Source of the DNA: Neogemmobacter tilapiae
GTDB lineage: Bacteria > Pseudomonadota > Alphaproteobacteria > Rhodobacterales > Rhodobacteraceae
Reading direction: 5' to 3'
DNA: 64,000 bases
Assembly (NCBI RefSeq): GCF_014652215.1
Contig: NZ_BMYJ01000004.1
Span: 296,316-360,315 of the forward strand
Part shown: one piece after another, positions 40,137 through 47,312 of the stretch
Numbering within the stretch: the stretch's first letter is position 1
Layout of the letters: each line of letters begins with the position of its first letter
The notes under the pieces: generated by a model
The model's input: the letters and a program-made list of their open reading frames with translations, nothing else
Told to the model about the DNA's origin: nothing
Databases searched by the model: none
Made by a program: the position numbers and the translations under genes

Positions 40137-41897
40137 TCATAAAGTCGCAGTGTCCGTCTGGCGGATGTGGAAAGCCATCTGGAAAATGTCTTCGCCATCT
40201 TGGGTTTCATGACTGACCTGGCCCTGCAATTGCTGGGTAAATCCGTGGATCAGTTGCGCCCCGATGCGGGCCCCCGCCTGTCCGCCGCGGGCCAACCCTT
40301 GCCCCGGATCATGCGCCGGGGTGATCATGCGCAGCACGGCGCGGTTGTCGATGCAACGCCGCAGTTCGACGGTGGCCTGCGCCTGTCCATCGTCTTGACC
40401 GCGCCGCTGTTCGGACAGGCCCGACAGCAATTCGGCCAGCAACAGGGACAAGGGGACGGCCTGATCGGGGCCAAGGCGGATCGGGTCGATGTCGGTCTTG
40501 ATCTGCAATTGCCGACCGGCCTGAGTGGCGACGGTCATCATCTGCGTCGCCACGCGGGTCAGCAGTTGGTCCATCTGCACCTCGGCCTGATCGGCGGTCT
40601 GGTAAAGGCCAAGGTGAACGGTCGCCAGCGACATGACTCGGTCATGCAGGCTGGCCAGCATTTCCTGAACCTCTTCGGACGGGCTTTGCCGCATGTGCAT
40701 GCGAATGATCGAGGCGATGAGTTGCAGGCTATTGCCGGTGCGGTGGTGAACCTCACGCAGAAGCATCTGTTTTTGGCGCAGCAGATTTTCCAGCTCGGCC
40801 TCGTCCCGCAGGATGATGTCGATCATGTCCTGATAGGCGCGGCCCAATTGGCTGATTTCCTGCGGGGCCTGTTGCAGCGACAGATCCTGTGGAATGCGGT
40901 TGCCGCCGGCGAAATCGGTCATGGCGCGACCAAGGCGGCTGATGTGACGGACGACAAGGCGGTCCGCAGCAAGAAGCGCCACGAGCATGCCCGACAGCCA
41001 CATGAGGACCGGCATCAGATAGGCGGACAGGGCGATGTCGTTGACATAGGCCTGCTGGTCGGTGCGCCAACTGCCCATGAGGAACAGGCCATCAGCCAGG
41101 GGAATGACGGAATAGTTGCGTCGGTAGTTGCTGTTTGACACGGCGGTAAAGGTGATGGGCGCGGCTGCGATCATCTCTTCCGGGCTGCGGTCCGAAGGCA
41201 GGCGGCGCGGCACCTCATTGAAGTCGCTGGTGGAGGCCAAAAGCGTGCCGCTGGAGTCAAAAGTGGCGAGGATGATCGGATCATCCCGAGAGACGGTCGG
41301 GGCCGGTTGCAACGCGGCCAGATCATGGTGGGGAATGGAGATCGAGACGACGCCGACCTTTGTGCCCGCCGCGTCGCGCACCGGATGCACCATACCCAAG
41401 ATAGAGGTGCCCGAGATGGGGCCTGCGCGGTTGACCAGAAAGCTGGGGCCGTCGGGGCCGATCAGCCGGTCAAACAGGAGATGATTGGTGAAATCATAGG
41501 CCGTGCCGTTGGAGGAACAGGTCATCAGCCCGGTGACGGGAATGTAGGCGACCAAGGAATATTCGGGATGGGCCGCCTGAATGTCGGCCATCCGGTCGCG
41601 GCAGGCCAGCGTATCCTTGGCCAAGCCGTTCATCGTAAGGGCGAGCGTTTCAGCGGTCGCCTCGGCCCGACGGATCATCTGGATCAGCGGTTCCGCCGCT
41701 TGCAAGGTCTGGCCCCGCAGGGCGAGTTCGCTGCGGGCGTCCACCTCTGTCTGCATGGCTTGTGTCTGCACAAAGGACAAAGCACCCAAGGGCAGCATGG
41801 CCGCTGCGACCAAAAGCGCCAGCCGACGCCCCAAACGACCGGCCCCTTTGTGGGGCCGATCCGCTGTGGGGTCGGAACTGTCCTTGCTGTCTTGCAT
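40137..41897 (-). CDS. HisKA_2-type sensor histidine kinase of the general stress response locus
   Basis: A 586-residue membrane protein. TM1 is near residues 24-44, a ~240-residue periplasmic sensor follows (CACHE-like order with a C-pair), TM2 is near 290-312, and then a HAMP-like segment. The H-box LLREVHHRTGNSLQLIASIIRMH has phospho-acceptor His385. The ATPase domain looks degenerate: the N-box reads PLSLLLAELLSGLSEQ, with both usual Asn positions replaced, and the G1 box is AHDPGQGL. It starts six bases after the ecfG stop and is probably co-transcribed from the nepR promoter. By position it is the PhyK-like regulator of PhyR. Confidence 0.85.
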   Translation of the reverse strand: MQDSKDSSDPTADRPHKGAGRLGRRLALLVAAAMLPLGALSFVQTQAMQTEVDARSELALRGQTLQAAEPLIQMIRRAEATAETLALTMNGLAKDTLACRDRMADIQAAHPEYSLVAYIPVTGLMTCSSNGTAYDFTNHLLFDRLIGPDGPSFLVNRAGPISGTSILGMVHPVRDAAGTKVGVVSISIPHHDLAALQPAPTVSRDDPIILATFDSSGTLLASTSDFNEVPRRLPSDRSPEEMIAAAPITFTAVSNSNYRRNYSVIPLADGLFLMGSWRTDQQAYVNDIALSAYLMPVLMWLSGMLVALLAADRLVVRHISRLGRAMTDFAGGNRIPQDLSLQQAPQEISQLGRAYQDMIDIILRDEAELENLLRQKQMLLREVHHRTGNSLQLIASIIRMHMRQSPSEEVQEMLASLHDRVMSLATVHLGLYQTADQAEVQMDQLLTRVATQMMTVATQAGRQLQIKTDIDPIRLGPDQAVPLSLLLAELLSGLSEQRRGQDDGQAQATVELRRCIDNRAVLRMITPAHDPGQGLARGGQAGARIGAQLIHGFTQQLQGQVSHETQDGEDIFQMAFHIRQTDTATL

Positions 41898-41903
41898 GAA
41901 GGG

Positions 41904-42467
41904 TTACGCGGCTGCCGAAATGGAGCGGCTGATCACGGCCGAGGTTCCACCGTCGCGCCCACCGAACATGCTTTCGCCTTCGGCCAAGCCCAAAAGTTCG
42001 GCCAGCCTTTTGCGGGCTCGGCTGGCGCGGCTTTTCACCGTGCCCACGGCCACGCCCATGGTTTCGGCCGCCTCTTCACAGGAAAAGCCCGAAGCCCCCA
42101 CCAGAACCAGCACTTCCCGATGTTCGGGGGAAAGCTGGTCGAAGGCGCGTTCGAAATCATTCATCGCCAGCTTGCCGTCATGCGCGGGGGCGGTGACAAG
42201 CGTCTGGGCGTGGATGCCTTCGGGATCGGCCACTTCGCGCCGCGTCTTGCGCAGGGTGGAATAAAAAGTGTTCCGCAGGATGGTGAACAGCCAGGCCTGC
42301 ATGTTCGTGGCCGGATCGAACTTATCCAAGTTCGACCAAGCCTTCAGCACCGTTTCCTGAACCAGATCGTCCGCCGCCGCGACGTTCCGCGTCAGGCTGA
42401 TGGCAAAAGCGCGCAGGGGGCGCAGATGGTTGGCCAGATCGGCCCGCGGATCGGGATGGTCGGTCAT
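41904..42467 (-). CDS. ecfG: General stress sigma factor EcfG
   Basis: A 187-residue ECF sigma factor. Region 2 is HLRPLRAFAISLTRNVAAADDLVQETVLKAWSNLDKF; region 4 is QLSPEHREVLVLVGASGFSCEEAAETMGVAVGTVKSRASRARKRLAELLG. This sequence and the nepR-phyR context identify EcfG, which drives the alphaproteobacterial general stress regulon from GGAAC/CGTT promoters. It is held inactive by NepR. The start overlaps the nepR stop in an ATGA junction, ensuring coupled synthesis. The same promoter that EcfG recognises lies upstream of nepR, predicting positive autoregulation. Confidence 0.94.
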   Translation of the reverse strand: MTDHPDPRADLANHLRPLRAFAISLTRNVAAADDLVQETVLKAWSNLDKFDPATNMQAWLFTILRNTFYSTLRKTRREVADPEGIHAQTLVTAPAHDGKLAMNDFERAFDQLSPEHREVLVLVGASGFSCEEAAETMGVAVGTVKSRASRARKRLAELLGLAEGESMFGGRDGGTSAVISRSISAAA

Positions 42468-42634
42468 TTGTCCACCGATTGCTGCTGATCCACCGCGCGC
42501 AATTGCGATAGCAAATCCTTGAAGCGGTCAGGCAGGTCTTCGGACAGCGAAGCCTCGTACACCCGTTTCAGATTCTCATCGATCTGGGCCCGCATCTGTG
42601 CCCGGGCCCTTGGGGGCTTGTTCTGCTCTGTCAT
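42464..42634 (-). CDS. nepR: Anti-sigma factor NepR
   Basis: A 56-residue protein: MTEQNKPPRARAQMRAQIDE, NLKRVYEASLSEDLPDRFKD, then LLSQLRAVDQQQSVDK. The core IDENLKRVYEASLSEDLPDRFKDLLSQL is the conserved NepR two-helix region that binds EcfG. PhyR, once phosphorylated, binds NepR through its sigma-like domain and frees EcfG. The ATG at 42634 is preferred to an upstream Met that overlaps the promoter. It overlaps ecfG by four bases. Confidence 0.94.
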   Translation of the reverse strand: MTEQNKPPRARAQMRAQIDENLKRVYEASLSEDLPDRFKDLLSQLRAVDQQQSVDK

Positions 42635-42656
42635 TTCAATACCCGTCACTTTGTTG

Positions 42657-42681
42657 GGAACCAAACGCCACGCACCGCGTT
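42657..42681 (+). promoter_or_regulatory. EcfG-type promoter of phyR
   Basis: GGAAC (42657-42661), 16-base spacer, CGTT (42678-42681): exact match, 45 bases before the phyR ATG. It is interleaved with the nepR promoter on the other strand. Confidence 0.82.
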
Positions 42682-42688
42682 AGGTTCC
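42664..42688 (-). promoter_or_regulatory. EcfG-type promoter of nepR-ecfG-kinase
   Basis: Minus-strand GGAAC (42688-42684), 16-base spacer, CGTT (42667-42664): exact match, 30 bases before the nepR ATG. Its -10 lies inside the phyR promoter spacer and vice versa. Confidence 0.82.
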
Positions 42689-42725
42689 CCAGAAAATGCA
42701 AAAAACTTTCCCTTGGGAGAAGACC

Positions 42726-43535
42726 ATGACTGCAACACCGACGATGGATCTGGCTGACAGCGTTGCGCGTCACCTGCCTTATCTGCGCCGTTACGCCCGG
42801 GCGCTGACCGGCAGCCAGTCCAGCGGCGACCGCTATGCTGTGGCCACGCTTGAAACCGTTCTGACCGATCCGTCGGTTCTGCGAAAGGCGCATGATCCGA
42901 AAGTGGGTCTGTTTCACGTCTTTCATTCCGTCTGGTCCAGTTCGGGCGCACCGGTGGAAGAGCCGGAAGACCGTGTCTCGGCAGCGGCCCAAGCCCATAT
43001 GGCCCATCTGACGCCCAACACACGCGAAGCCCTGCTTTTGCACGCGATCGAGGGCTTTTCCCATGCGCAGATCGGTTCGATCATGCAGGTGGAAGAGGCC
43101 GAGGCCGGGCAGTTGGTCGATCTGGCGATCCGCGAGATGGAAAGTTCGGTGGCAGGCCGGGTGCTGGTGATCGAAGATGAGGCGATCATCGCGATGGACA
43201 TCTCGGCCATCGTCGAAAGCATGGGCCATCAGGTGACGGGCGTGGCGCGGACTCGGGCCGAGGCGGTGGCGATGGCCAGCGCCGACCGGCCTGATCTGAT
43301 TCTGGCGGATATCCAATTGGCCGACAATTCCTCGGGGATTGATGCGGTCAACGACATTCTGGCGCAGTTCGATGATCTGCCGGTGATCTTTATCACCGCC
43401 TTCCCCGAACGCCTGTTGACCGGGGATCGACCCGAACCGGCCTTTATGATCAACAAGCCCTATACCGAAGAACAGGTGCGTTCGGCGGTCAGCCAGGCGA
43501 TGTTCTTTGCCTCGACCGAGACACTGCACGCCTGA
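42726..43535 (+). CDS. phyR: General stress response regulator PhyR
   Basis: A 269-residue anti-anti-sigma regulator. Residues about 10-140 form the sigma-like domain (ARHLPYLRRYARALTGSQSSGDRYAVATLETVL ... LLLHAIEGFSHAQIGSIM). Residues about 144-262 form a receiver domain with VIEDEAIIAMDIS, phospho-acceptor Asp195 (LILADIQLAD), the FATGUY motif ITAFPERLLTG, and Lys in INKPYTEEQ. Phosphorylated PhyR sequesters NepR. GGGAGAAGACC precedes the ATG at 42726; the Met ten codons earlier lacks an SD. A combined terminator/EcfG-box hairpin lies just after the stop. Confidence 0.96.
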   Translation: MTATPTMDLADSVARHLPYLRRYARALTGSQSSGDRYAVATLETVLTDPSVLRKAHDPKVGLFHVFHSVWSSSGAPVEEPEDRVSAAAQAHMAHLTPNTREALLLHAIEGFSHAQIGSIMQVEEAEAGQLVDLAIREMESSVAGRVLVIEDEAIIAMDISAIVESMGHQVTGVARTRAEAVAMASADRPDLILADIQLADNSSGIDAVNDILAQFDDLPVIFITAFPERLLTGDRPEPAFMINKPYTEEQVRSAVSQAMFFASTETLHA

Positions 43536-43555
43536 GCTTTGCGCTAGGCCTACTG

Positions 43556-43596
43556 AAAGCGCGGGAACCGGATGCCGGTTTCCGCGTTTTCTTTTT
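43556..43596 (+). terminator. Terminator of phyR
   Basis: The stem AAAGCGCGGGAACCGG/CCGGTTTCCGCGTTTT (with G-U pairs) around loop ATG is followed by CTTTTT. It starts 20 bases past the phyR stop. Confidence 0.85.
43564..43588 (+). promoter_or_regulatory. EcfG-type promoter embedded in the phyR terminator
   Basis: GGAAC (43564-43568), 16-base spacer, CGTT (43585-43588): exact match, 54 bases before the ATG at 43642. The two boxes are the two arms of the terminator stem. Confidence 0.55.
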
Positions 43597-43641
43597 GAAG
43601 CAGCGGGCAGCGCCTGCTGTGCAAAATCAAGGAGATCAGAA

Positions 43642-44142
43642 ATGAATATCCAGAAAACGGGTCTTGCGGCCCTGATCGCGGCTGCCGGTTTCACAAGCTT
43701 TGTGCCGTCGATGGTGCTGGCCGAAGGCGTGCGCAAGATTGATGTGACGGTTGACTTGGCCGCCATCGAAAATGCCCAGGCGGCGGCCTATTGGGGCGCG
43801 CTGGAGGTGGATCTGGAAGCGGCCATTGCGGCGCGCGTGGCGGATCAGCTGTCGGAAGAGGGGGCCGATCTGAACATCGACATTACCGAGGTGGAACTGT
43901 CGAACGGGCTGCAAGAGGATCTGGGCATCGCCGATACGAAACTGGCGGCGAACGTGGTGCAGACGCACCCGACCGACAACAGCCTGTTCAAGAATTATGA
44001 GCTGATGGTCGATGTGAACGCCGCCAAAGCCTATCTGCCCGCGGGGGTGGATGTCGTGGTGCTGAAGGCCGACACGGCGGATTTCTACAAGGCGATGGTG
44101 GAAACCTTTGCCGATGCGGTGGCCGCACGGGTGAAAGAATAA
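43642..44142 (+). CDS. Secreted protein of unknown function downstream of phyR
   Basis: A 166-residue protein with a signal peptide (MNIQKTGLAALIAAAGFTSFVPSMVLA). The mature domain is mixed alpha/beta and acidic (RKIDVTVDLAAIENAQAAAYWGALEVDLEAAIAARVADQLSEEGADLNIDITEVELSNG). I do not recognise a family. The SD CAAGGAGATCAG supports the ATG at 43642. The exact EcfG box in the preceding hairpin suggests stress induction. A strong terminator follows. Confidence 0.68.
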   Translation: MNIQKTGLAALIAAAGFTSFVPSMVLAEGVRKIDVTVDLAAIENAQAAAYWGALEVDLEAAIAARVADQLSEEGADLNIDITEVELSNGLQEDLGIADTKLAANVVQTHPTDNSLFKNYELMVDVNAAKAYLPAGVDVVVLKADTADFYKAMVETFADAVAARVKE

Positions 44143-44147
44143 ACGCG

Positions 44148-44174
44148 AAAGGGGCAGCCAAGGCTGCCCCTTTT
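44148..44174 (+). terminator. Terminator of the gene at 43642
   Basis: A 12-bp stem AAAGGGGCAGCC/GGCTGCCCCTTT with a 2-base loop (so the top pair or two must open), then T. Confidence 0.82.
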
Positions 44175-44231
44175 CACATCACCCAAAGGCCCGCGGAGCG
44201 CGGCATTCTTTGTAGAACTTCGGGGAAACTG

Positions 44232-44306
44232 TGGCAGCCCGTAGGGGAGTCGAACCCCTCTTCCCAGGTTGAAAACCTGGTGTCCTAACCGATAGACGAA
44301 CGGGCC
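44232..44306 (-). tRNA. tRNA-Glu (UUC)
   Basis: 75 nt on the minus strand with encoded CCA. The acceptor stem pairs GGCCCGT with ACGGGCT (G1-U72). The anticodon stem CCAGG/CCTGG encloses the loop TTTTCAA, giving anticodon TTC. The T-arm has GAGGGGTTCGACTCCCCT, and the D-arm has CGTCTATCGGTTAGGACA. It lies alone between the convergent gene at 43642 and recJ. Confidence 0.97.
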
Positions 44307-44375
44307 GCAGTCAGTGGAGCGGTGTCTAATTCCAGTGTGCCGGATGCGCAAGAGGGTATTTGCAGGTTTTTTGCA

Positions 44376-46118
44376 TCAGGCGACAGATGCATCCTCCAGT
44401 CGCAGTTGCACGGTCGTTCGCCCGTTCCAGTGGTTCAACTCCAGCCGTCCCGCCAGATGAAAGCGCTGATGGCCCGCCTGCATCAGGGCTGGCCCCAAAG
44501 GCCCGTCAAAGGCGTTGAAAGCCACCGCCTCGATCCGGTTCGGCGCGGCATCGGGCAGGCTCAATTTCAGATGCTTTTCACCCATCTTGCGGGCATGCAC
44601 TGCCTGATTGGCAAAGGCAAAGCGCGGGGCGGGGCTCGCCTGCCCGAAAGGCCCGGCCTTTTCCACCTGTTCGATCAGCGCCTGCGTGGCCCCTTGCGGC
44701 GCCAGCAAGGCATCGATCCGCAGGTCGCGCGGGGCTTCATCCGCGGCCCCCTGGCGTTCCAGCAGTTCGGAAAGCCGCGCCATCGCCGCCTCCAGATGTT
44801 CCCGCGCCACGGTCAGCCCCGCCGCCATCCGGTGGCCCCCGCCCTTTAGCAGCAAACCCTCGGCCGCCACCCGCTGAATCGCGGCCCCCAGATCGACACC
44901 GGGAATCGACCGGGCCGAGCCTTTGCCGATGCCATTTTCGAATCCGATCACGACCGAGGGCCGATGCACCGCCTCTTTCAGCCGGGCTGCCACGATGCCC
45001 ACAACGCCCGGATGCCAACCCTCGGCCGCGGCCCAGGCCAAGGCCCCAATTCCCCGCGCTTCGGCCTGCGCCAAGGCCTCATCCCGCACGGCAGCCTCGA
45101 TCGCGCGGCGTTCGTCGTTCAGGCGGTCCAACTCGGCGGCCAGCAGCATCGCCTTGGCCGCATCATCCGTCGCCAAAAGCTGCGCCCCCAGATCGGCCCG
45201 CCCGATGCGGCCGCCCGCATTCACTCTGGGCCCCAGAATAAAGCCCAAGGCATAGGTGCTGGGGGCTTGATCCATCCGCGCCAGATCGGCCAGGGCCTTT
45301 AGCCCCTCGCGCTCACGTCGGGCCATCACCTTCAGCCCTTGCCGGACAAAGGCCCGGTTCACCCCGGTCAACGGCGCCACATCCGCCACGGTCGCCAAGG
45401 CCACCAGATCCAGCATCGCCATCAGGTCCGGCCCCTGCTGCCCCTGCGCCTTGAGCCGCCGATTCGCCTCCACCAGCATCAGGAACACCACCCCCGCCGC
45501 GCACAGATGGCCCAGCGAACCATCCTCATCCTGCCGGTTTGGGTTCACCACGGCCAACGCCTCGGGCAGCGTCTCCCCCCCCAGGTGATGGTCCAACACC
45601 ACCACATCGGCCCCTTGGGCTGCCGCAATCGGCCCATGCGACAGCGTCCCGCAGTCCACGCAAAGGATCAGATCATGCGCTGCGGCCAGTCCCTCCATCG
45701 CCGCCTCGTTCGGCCCATAGCCTTCGTCGATCCGGTCGGGGATATACAGCGTCGCCTGCCGCCCCATGGCGCGCAGCCAGCACAGCAGCAAGGCGGATGA
45801 GGCCCCCCCATCCACGTCATAATCGCCAAAGACGGCGATCCTTTCGCCCTTGGCCACGGCCGCCAGAAACCGTTCCGTCGCTTTCCCCATATCCCGCAAA
45901 ACCATCGGATCCGGCAACAGATCCTTCAGCGTCGGTTCCAGAAACCCCGCCGCCTGATCTGGCCCGATGCCGCGCGAAACCAGCGTCTGGCAGACCGCCA
46001 TCGGCAGGCGCGTCACCTGCATCATGCCCTCGGCCAGACGTTCTTCGGCCGGGTCCGGCCCCATCCAGCGGCGTCCGGTCAGCGAGGCTTCAACATTCAG
46101 GAATGCGCGATAGGTCAT
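44376..46118 (-). CDS. recJ: Single-stranded-DNA-specific exonuclease RecJ
   Basis: A 580-residue 5'-3' exonuclease. The DHH phosphoesterase motifs are visible: FGDYDVDGGASSALLL, LILCVDCGTLSHGP, VVLDHHLGGETLP and the DHHA1 segment LLKGGGHRMAAGLTV. The OB-fold-like C-terminus (RIEAVAFNAFDGPLG, LAGRLELNHWNGRTTVQLRLED) is present. The ATG at 46118 starts MTYRAFLNVEASLTGRRW, the family N-terminus. It is the first gene of a leftward series recJ-glpX-hom in reverse order, though each is separated by gaps. Confidence 0.95.
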   Translation of the reverse strand: MTYRAFLNVEASLTGRRWMGPDPAEERLAEGMMQVTRLPMAVCQTLVSRGIGPDQAAGFLEPTLKDLLPDPMVLRDMGKATERFLAAVAKGERIAVFGDYDVDGGASSALLLCWLRAMGRQATLYIPDRIDEGYGPNEAAMEGLAAAHDLILCVDCGTLSHGPIAAAQGADVVVLDHHLGGETLPEALAVVNPNRQDEDGSLGHLCAAGVVFLMLVEANRRLKAQGQQGPDLMAMLDLVALATVADVAPLTGVNRAFVRQGLKVMARREREGLKALADLARMDQAPSTYALGFILGPRVNAGGRIGRADLGAQLLATDDAAKAMLLAAELDRLNDERRAIEAAVRDEALAQAEARGIGALAWAAAEGWHPGVVGIVAARLKEAVHRPSVVIGFENGIGKGSARSIPGVDLGAAIQRVAAEGLLLKGGGHRMAAGLTVAREHLEAAMARLSELLERQGAADEAPRDLRIDALLAPQGATQALIEQVEKAGPFGQASPAPRFAFANQAVHARKMGEKHLKLSLPDAAPNRIEAVAFNAFDGPLGPALMQAGHQRFHLAGRLELNHWNGRTTVQLRLEDASVA

Positions 46119-46197
46119 AGACAGCAACTGCCCCGCTTCCGTCAGCGAAGCAAGTCTTCCCTGCGCATTCATCTTGCCCAAAATACCTTAGGAGGGT

Positions 46198-46221
46198 GTG
46201 GGAGGACGGCTGTCCTCCCAC
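46198..46221. repeat. Perfect 10-bp inverted repeat between glpX and recJ
   Basis: GTGGGAGGAC and GTCCTCCCAC with loop GGCT, downstream of glpX on the minus strand. No T tract follows on either side, so it could be a dispersed palindromic element or a non-canonical terminator. Confidence 0.6.
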
Positions 46222-46274
46222 CGCGCAGCGCAGCAGAGCCAAGAACTGGCTTGCGCCGAAGGCGCGCGATGGGA

Positions 46275-47240
46275 TCAAGCCACCGGCGAGCGATAGCGCA
46301 TCCGTCGCACAGAACCGGTTTTCGACCGCATCAGGATGGTCTCGGTTTCGACAAAGCCCGGCTCGCGCTTGATCCCCGGCAGCATGGAGCCTGAAGTCAC
46401 GCCCGTTGCCGCAAAAATCACCTCGCCACGCACCAGATCGTCGCGTTCATAGATCCGGTCGAAATCAGTGATCCCCGCCCGCCGCGCCCGCGCCCGTTCA
46501 TCGTCATTGCGGAACATCAGCCGCCCCTGCAACTGGCCGCCCATGCATTTCAGCGCCGCTGCGGCCAGCACGCCTTCGGGGGCACCGCCTTGGCCCATAT
46601 ACATGTCGATGCCGGTGATCCCCGGTTCAGCACAATGGATGATGCCCGCCACATCGCCATCGGTGATCAGCCGGATCGCCGCACCTGTGGCGCGGATTTC
46701 GGCAATCATCGCCTCGTGCCGGGGCCGTTCCAGCACGCAGACGGTGATGTCGGCTGCGGTGCCGCCCTTGGCCTTGGCCAGCGCCAGAACGCGTTCGGTG
46801 GCGCTCATCCCCAGATGCACCACCCCCGGCGCATAGCCCGGCCCGACCGCCAACTTGTCCATATACACATCCGGCGCATGCAGCAGGCTGCCGCGCGGAG
46901 CCATGGCGATGACAGTCAGGGCATTCGGCATGTCTTTTGCTGTCAGCGTCGTGCCTTCCAGCGGGTCCAGCGCGATATCGACCGAGGGGCCGTTGCCCGT
47001 GCCCACCTCTTCGCCGATGAAGAGCATCGGGGCCTCGTCGCGTTCCCCTTCGCCGATGACCACCACGCCCGCAATGTCCAGCAGGTTCAACTGCTCGCGC
47101 ATGGCGTTGACGGCGGCCAGATCGGCGGCCTTTTCATCGCCCCGGCCTATCAGTCGCGCACTGGCCAAGGCCGCCGCCTCTGACACCCGTGCCAGCCCCA
47201 GCGACAAAAGCCGGTCCTGAAATTCTGCTGCATCCGCCAT
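46275..47240 (-). CDS. glpX: Class II fructose-1,6-bisphosphatase
   Basis: A 321-residue GlpX-type phosphatase, which hydrolyses fructose-1,6-bisphosphate in gluconeogenesis (some also act on sedoheptulose bisphosphate). Signatures: metal-binding GEGERDEAPMLFIGEEVG, catalytic DPLEGTTLTAKDMPNALTVIA, ITDGDVAGI, and GQGGAPEGVLAAAALKCMGG. The length is normal. It lies downstream of hom on the same strand, 72 bases apart, as in many Rhodobacterales. Confidence 0.95.
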   Translation of the reverse strand: MADAAEFQDRLLSLGLARVSEAAALASARLIGRGDEKAADLAAVNAMREQLNLLDIAGVVVIGEGERDEAPMLFIGEEVGTGNGPSVDIALDPLEGTTLTAKDMPNALTVIAMAPRGSLLHAPDVYMDKLAVGPGYAPGVVHLGMSATERVLALAKAKGGTAADITVCVLERPRHEAMIAEIRATGAAIRLITDGDVAGIIHCAEPGITGIDMYMGQGGAPEGVLAAAALKCMGGQLQGRLMFRNDDERARARRAGITDFDRIYERDDLVRGEVIFAATGVTSGSMLPGIKREPGFVETETILMRSKTGSVRRMRYRSPVA

Positions 47241-47312
47241 GTGATCCCTCCACTGTTGATCCGCCCCTAGCGAAGGGGCGTGACAGCGGCAAGACTGGTG
47301 GCGCTAACGGCG

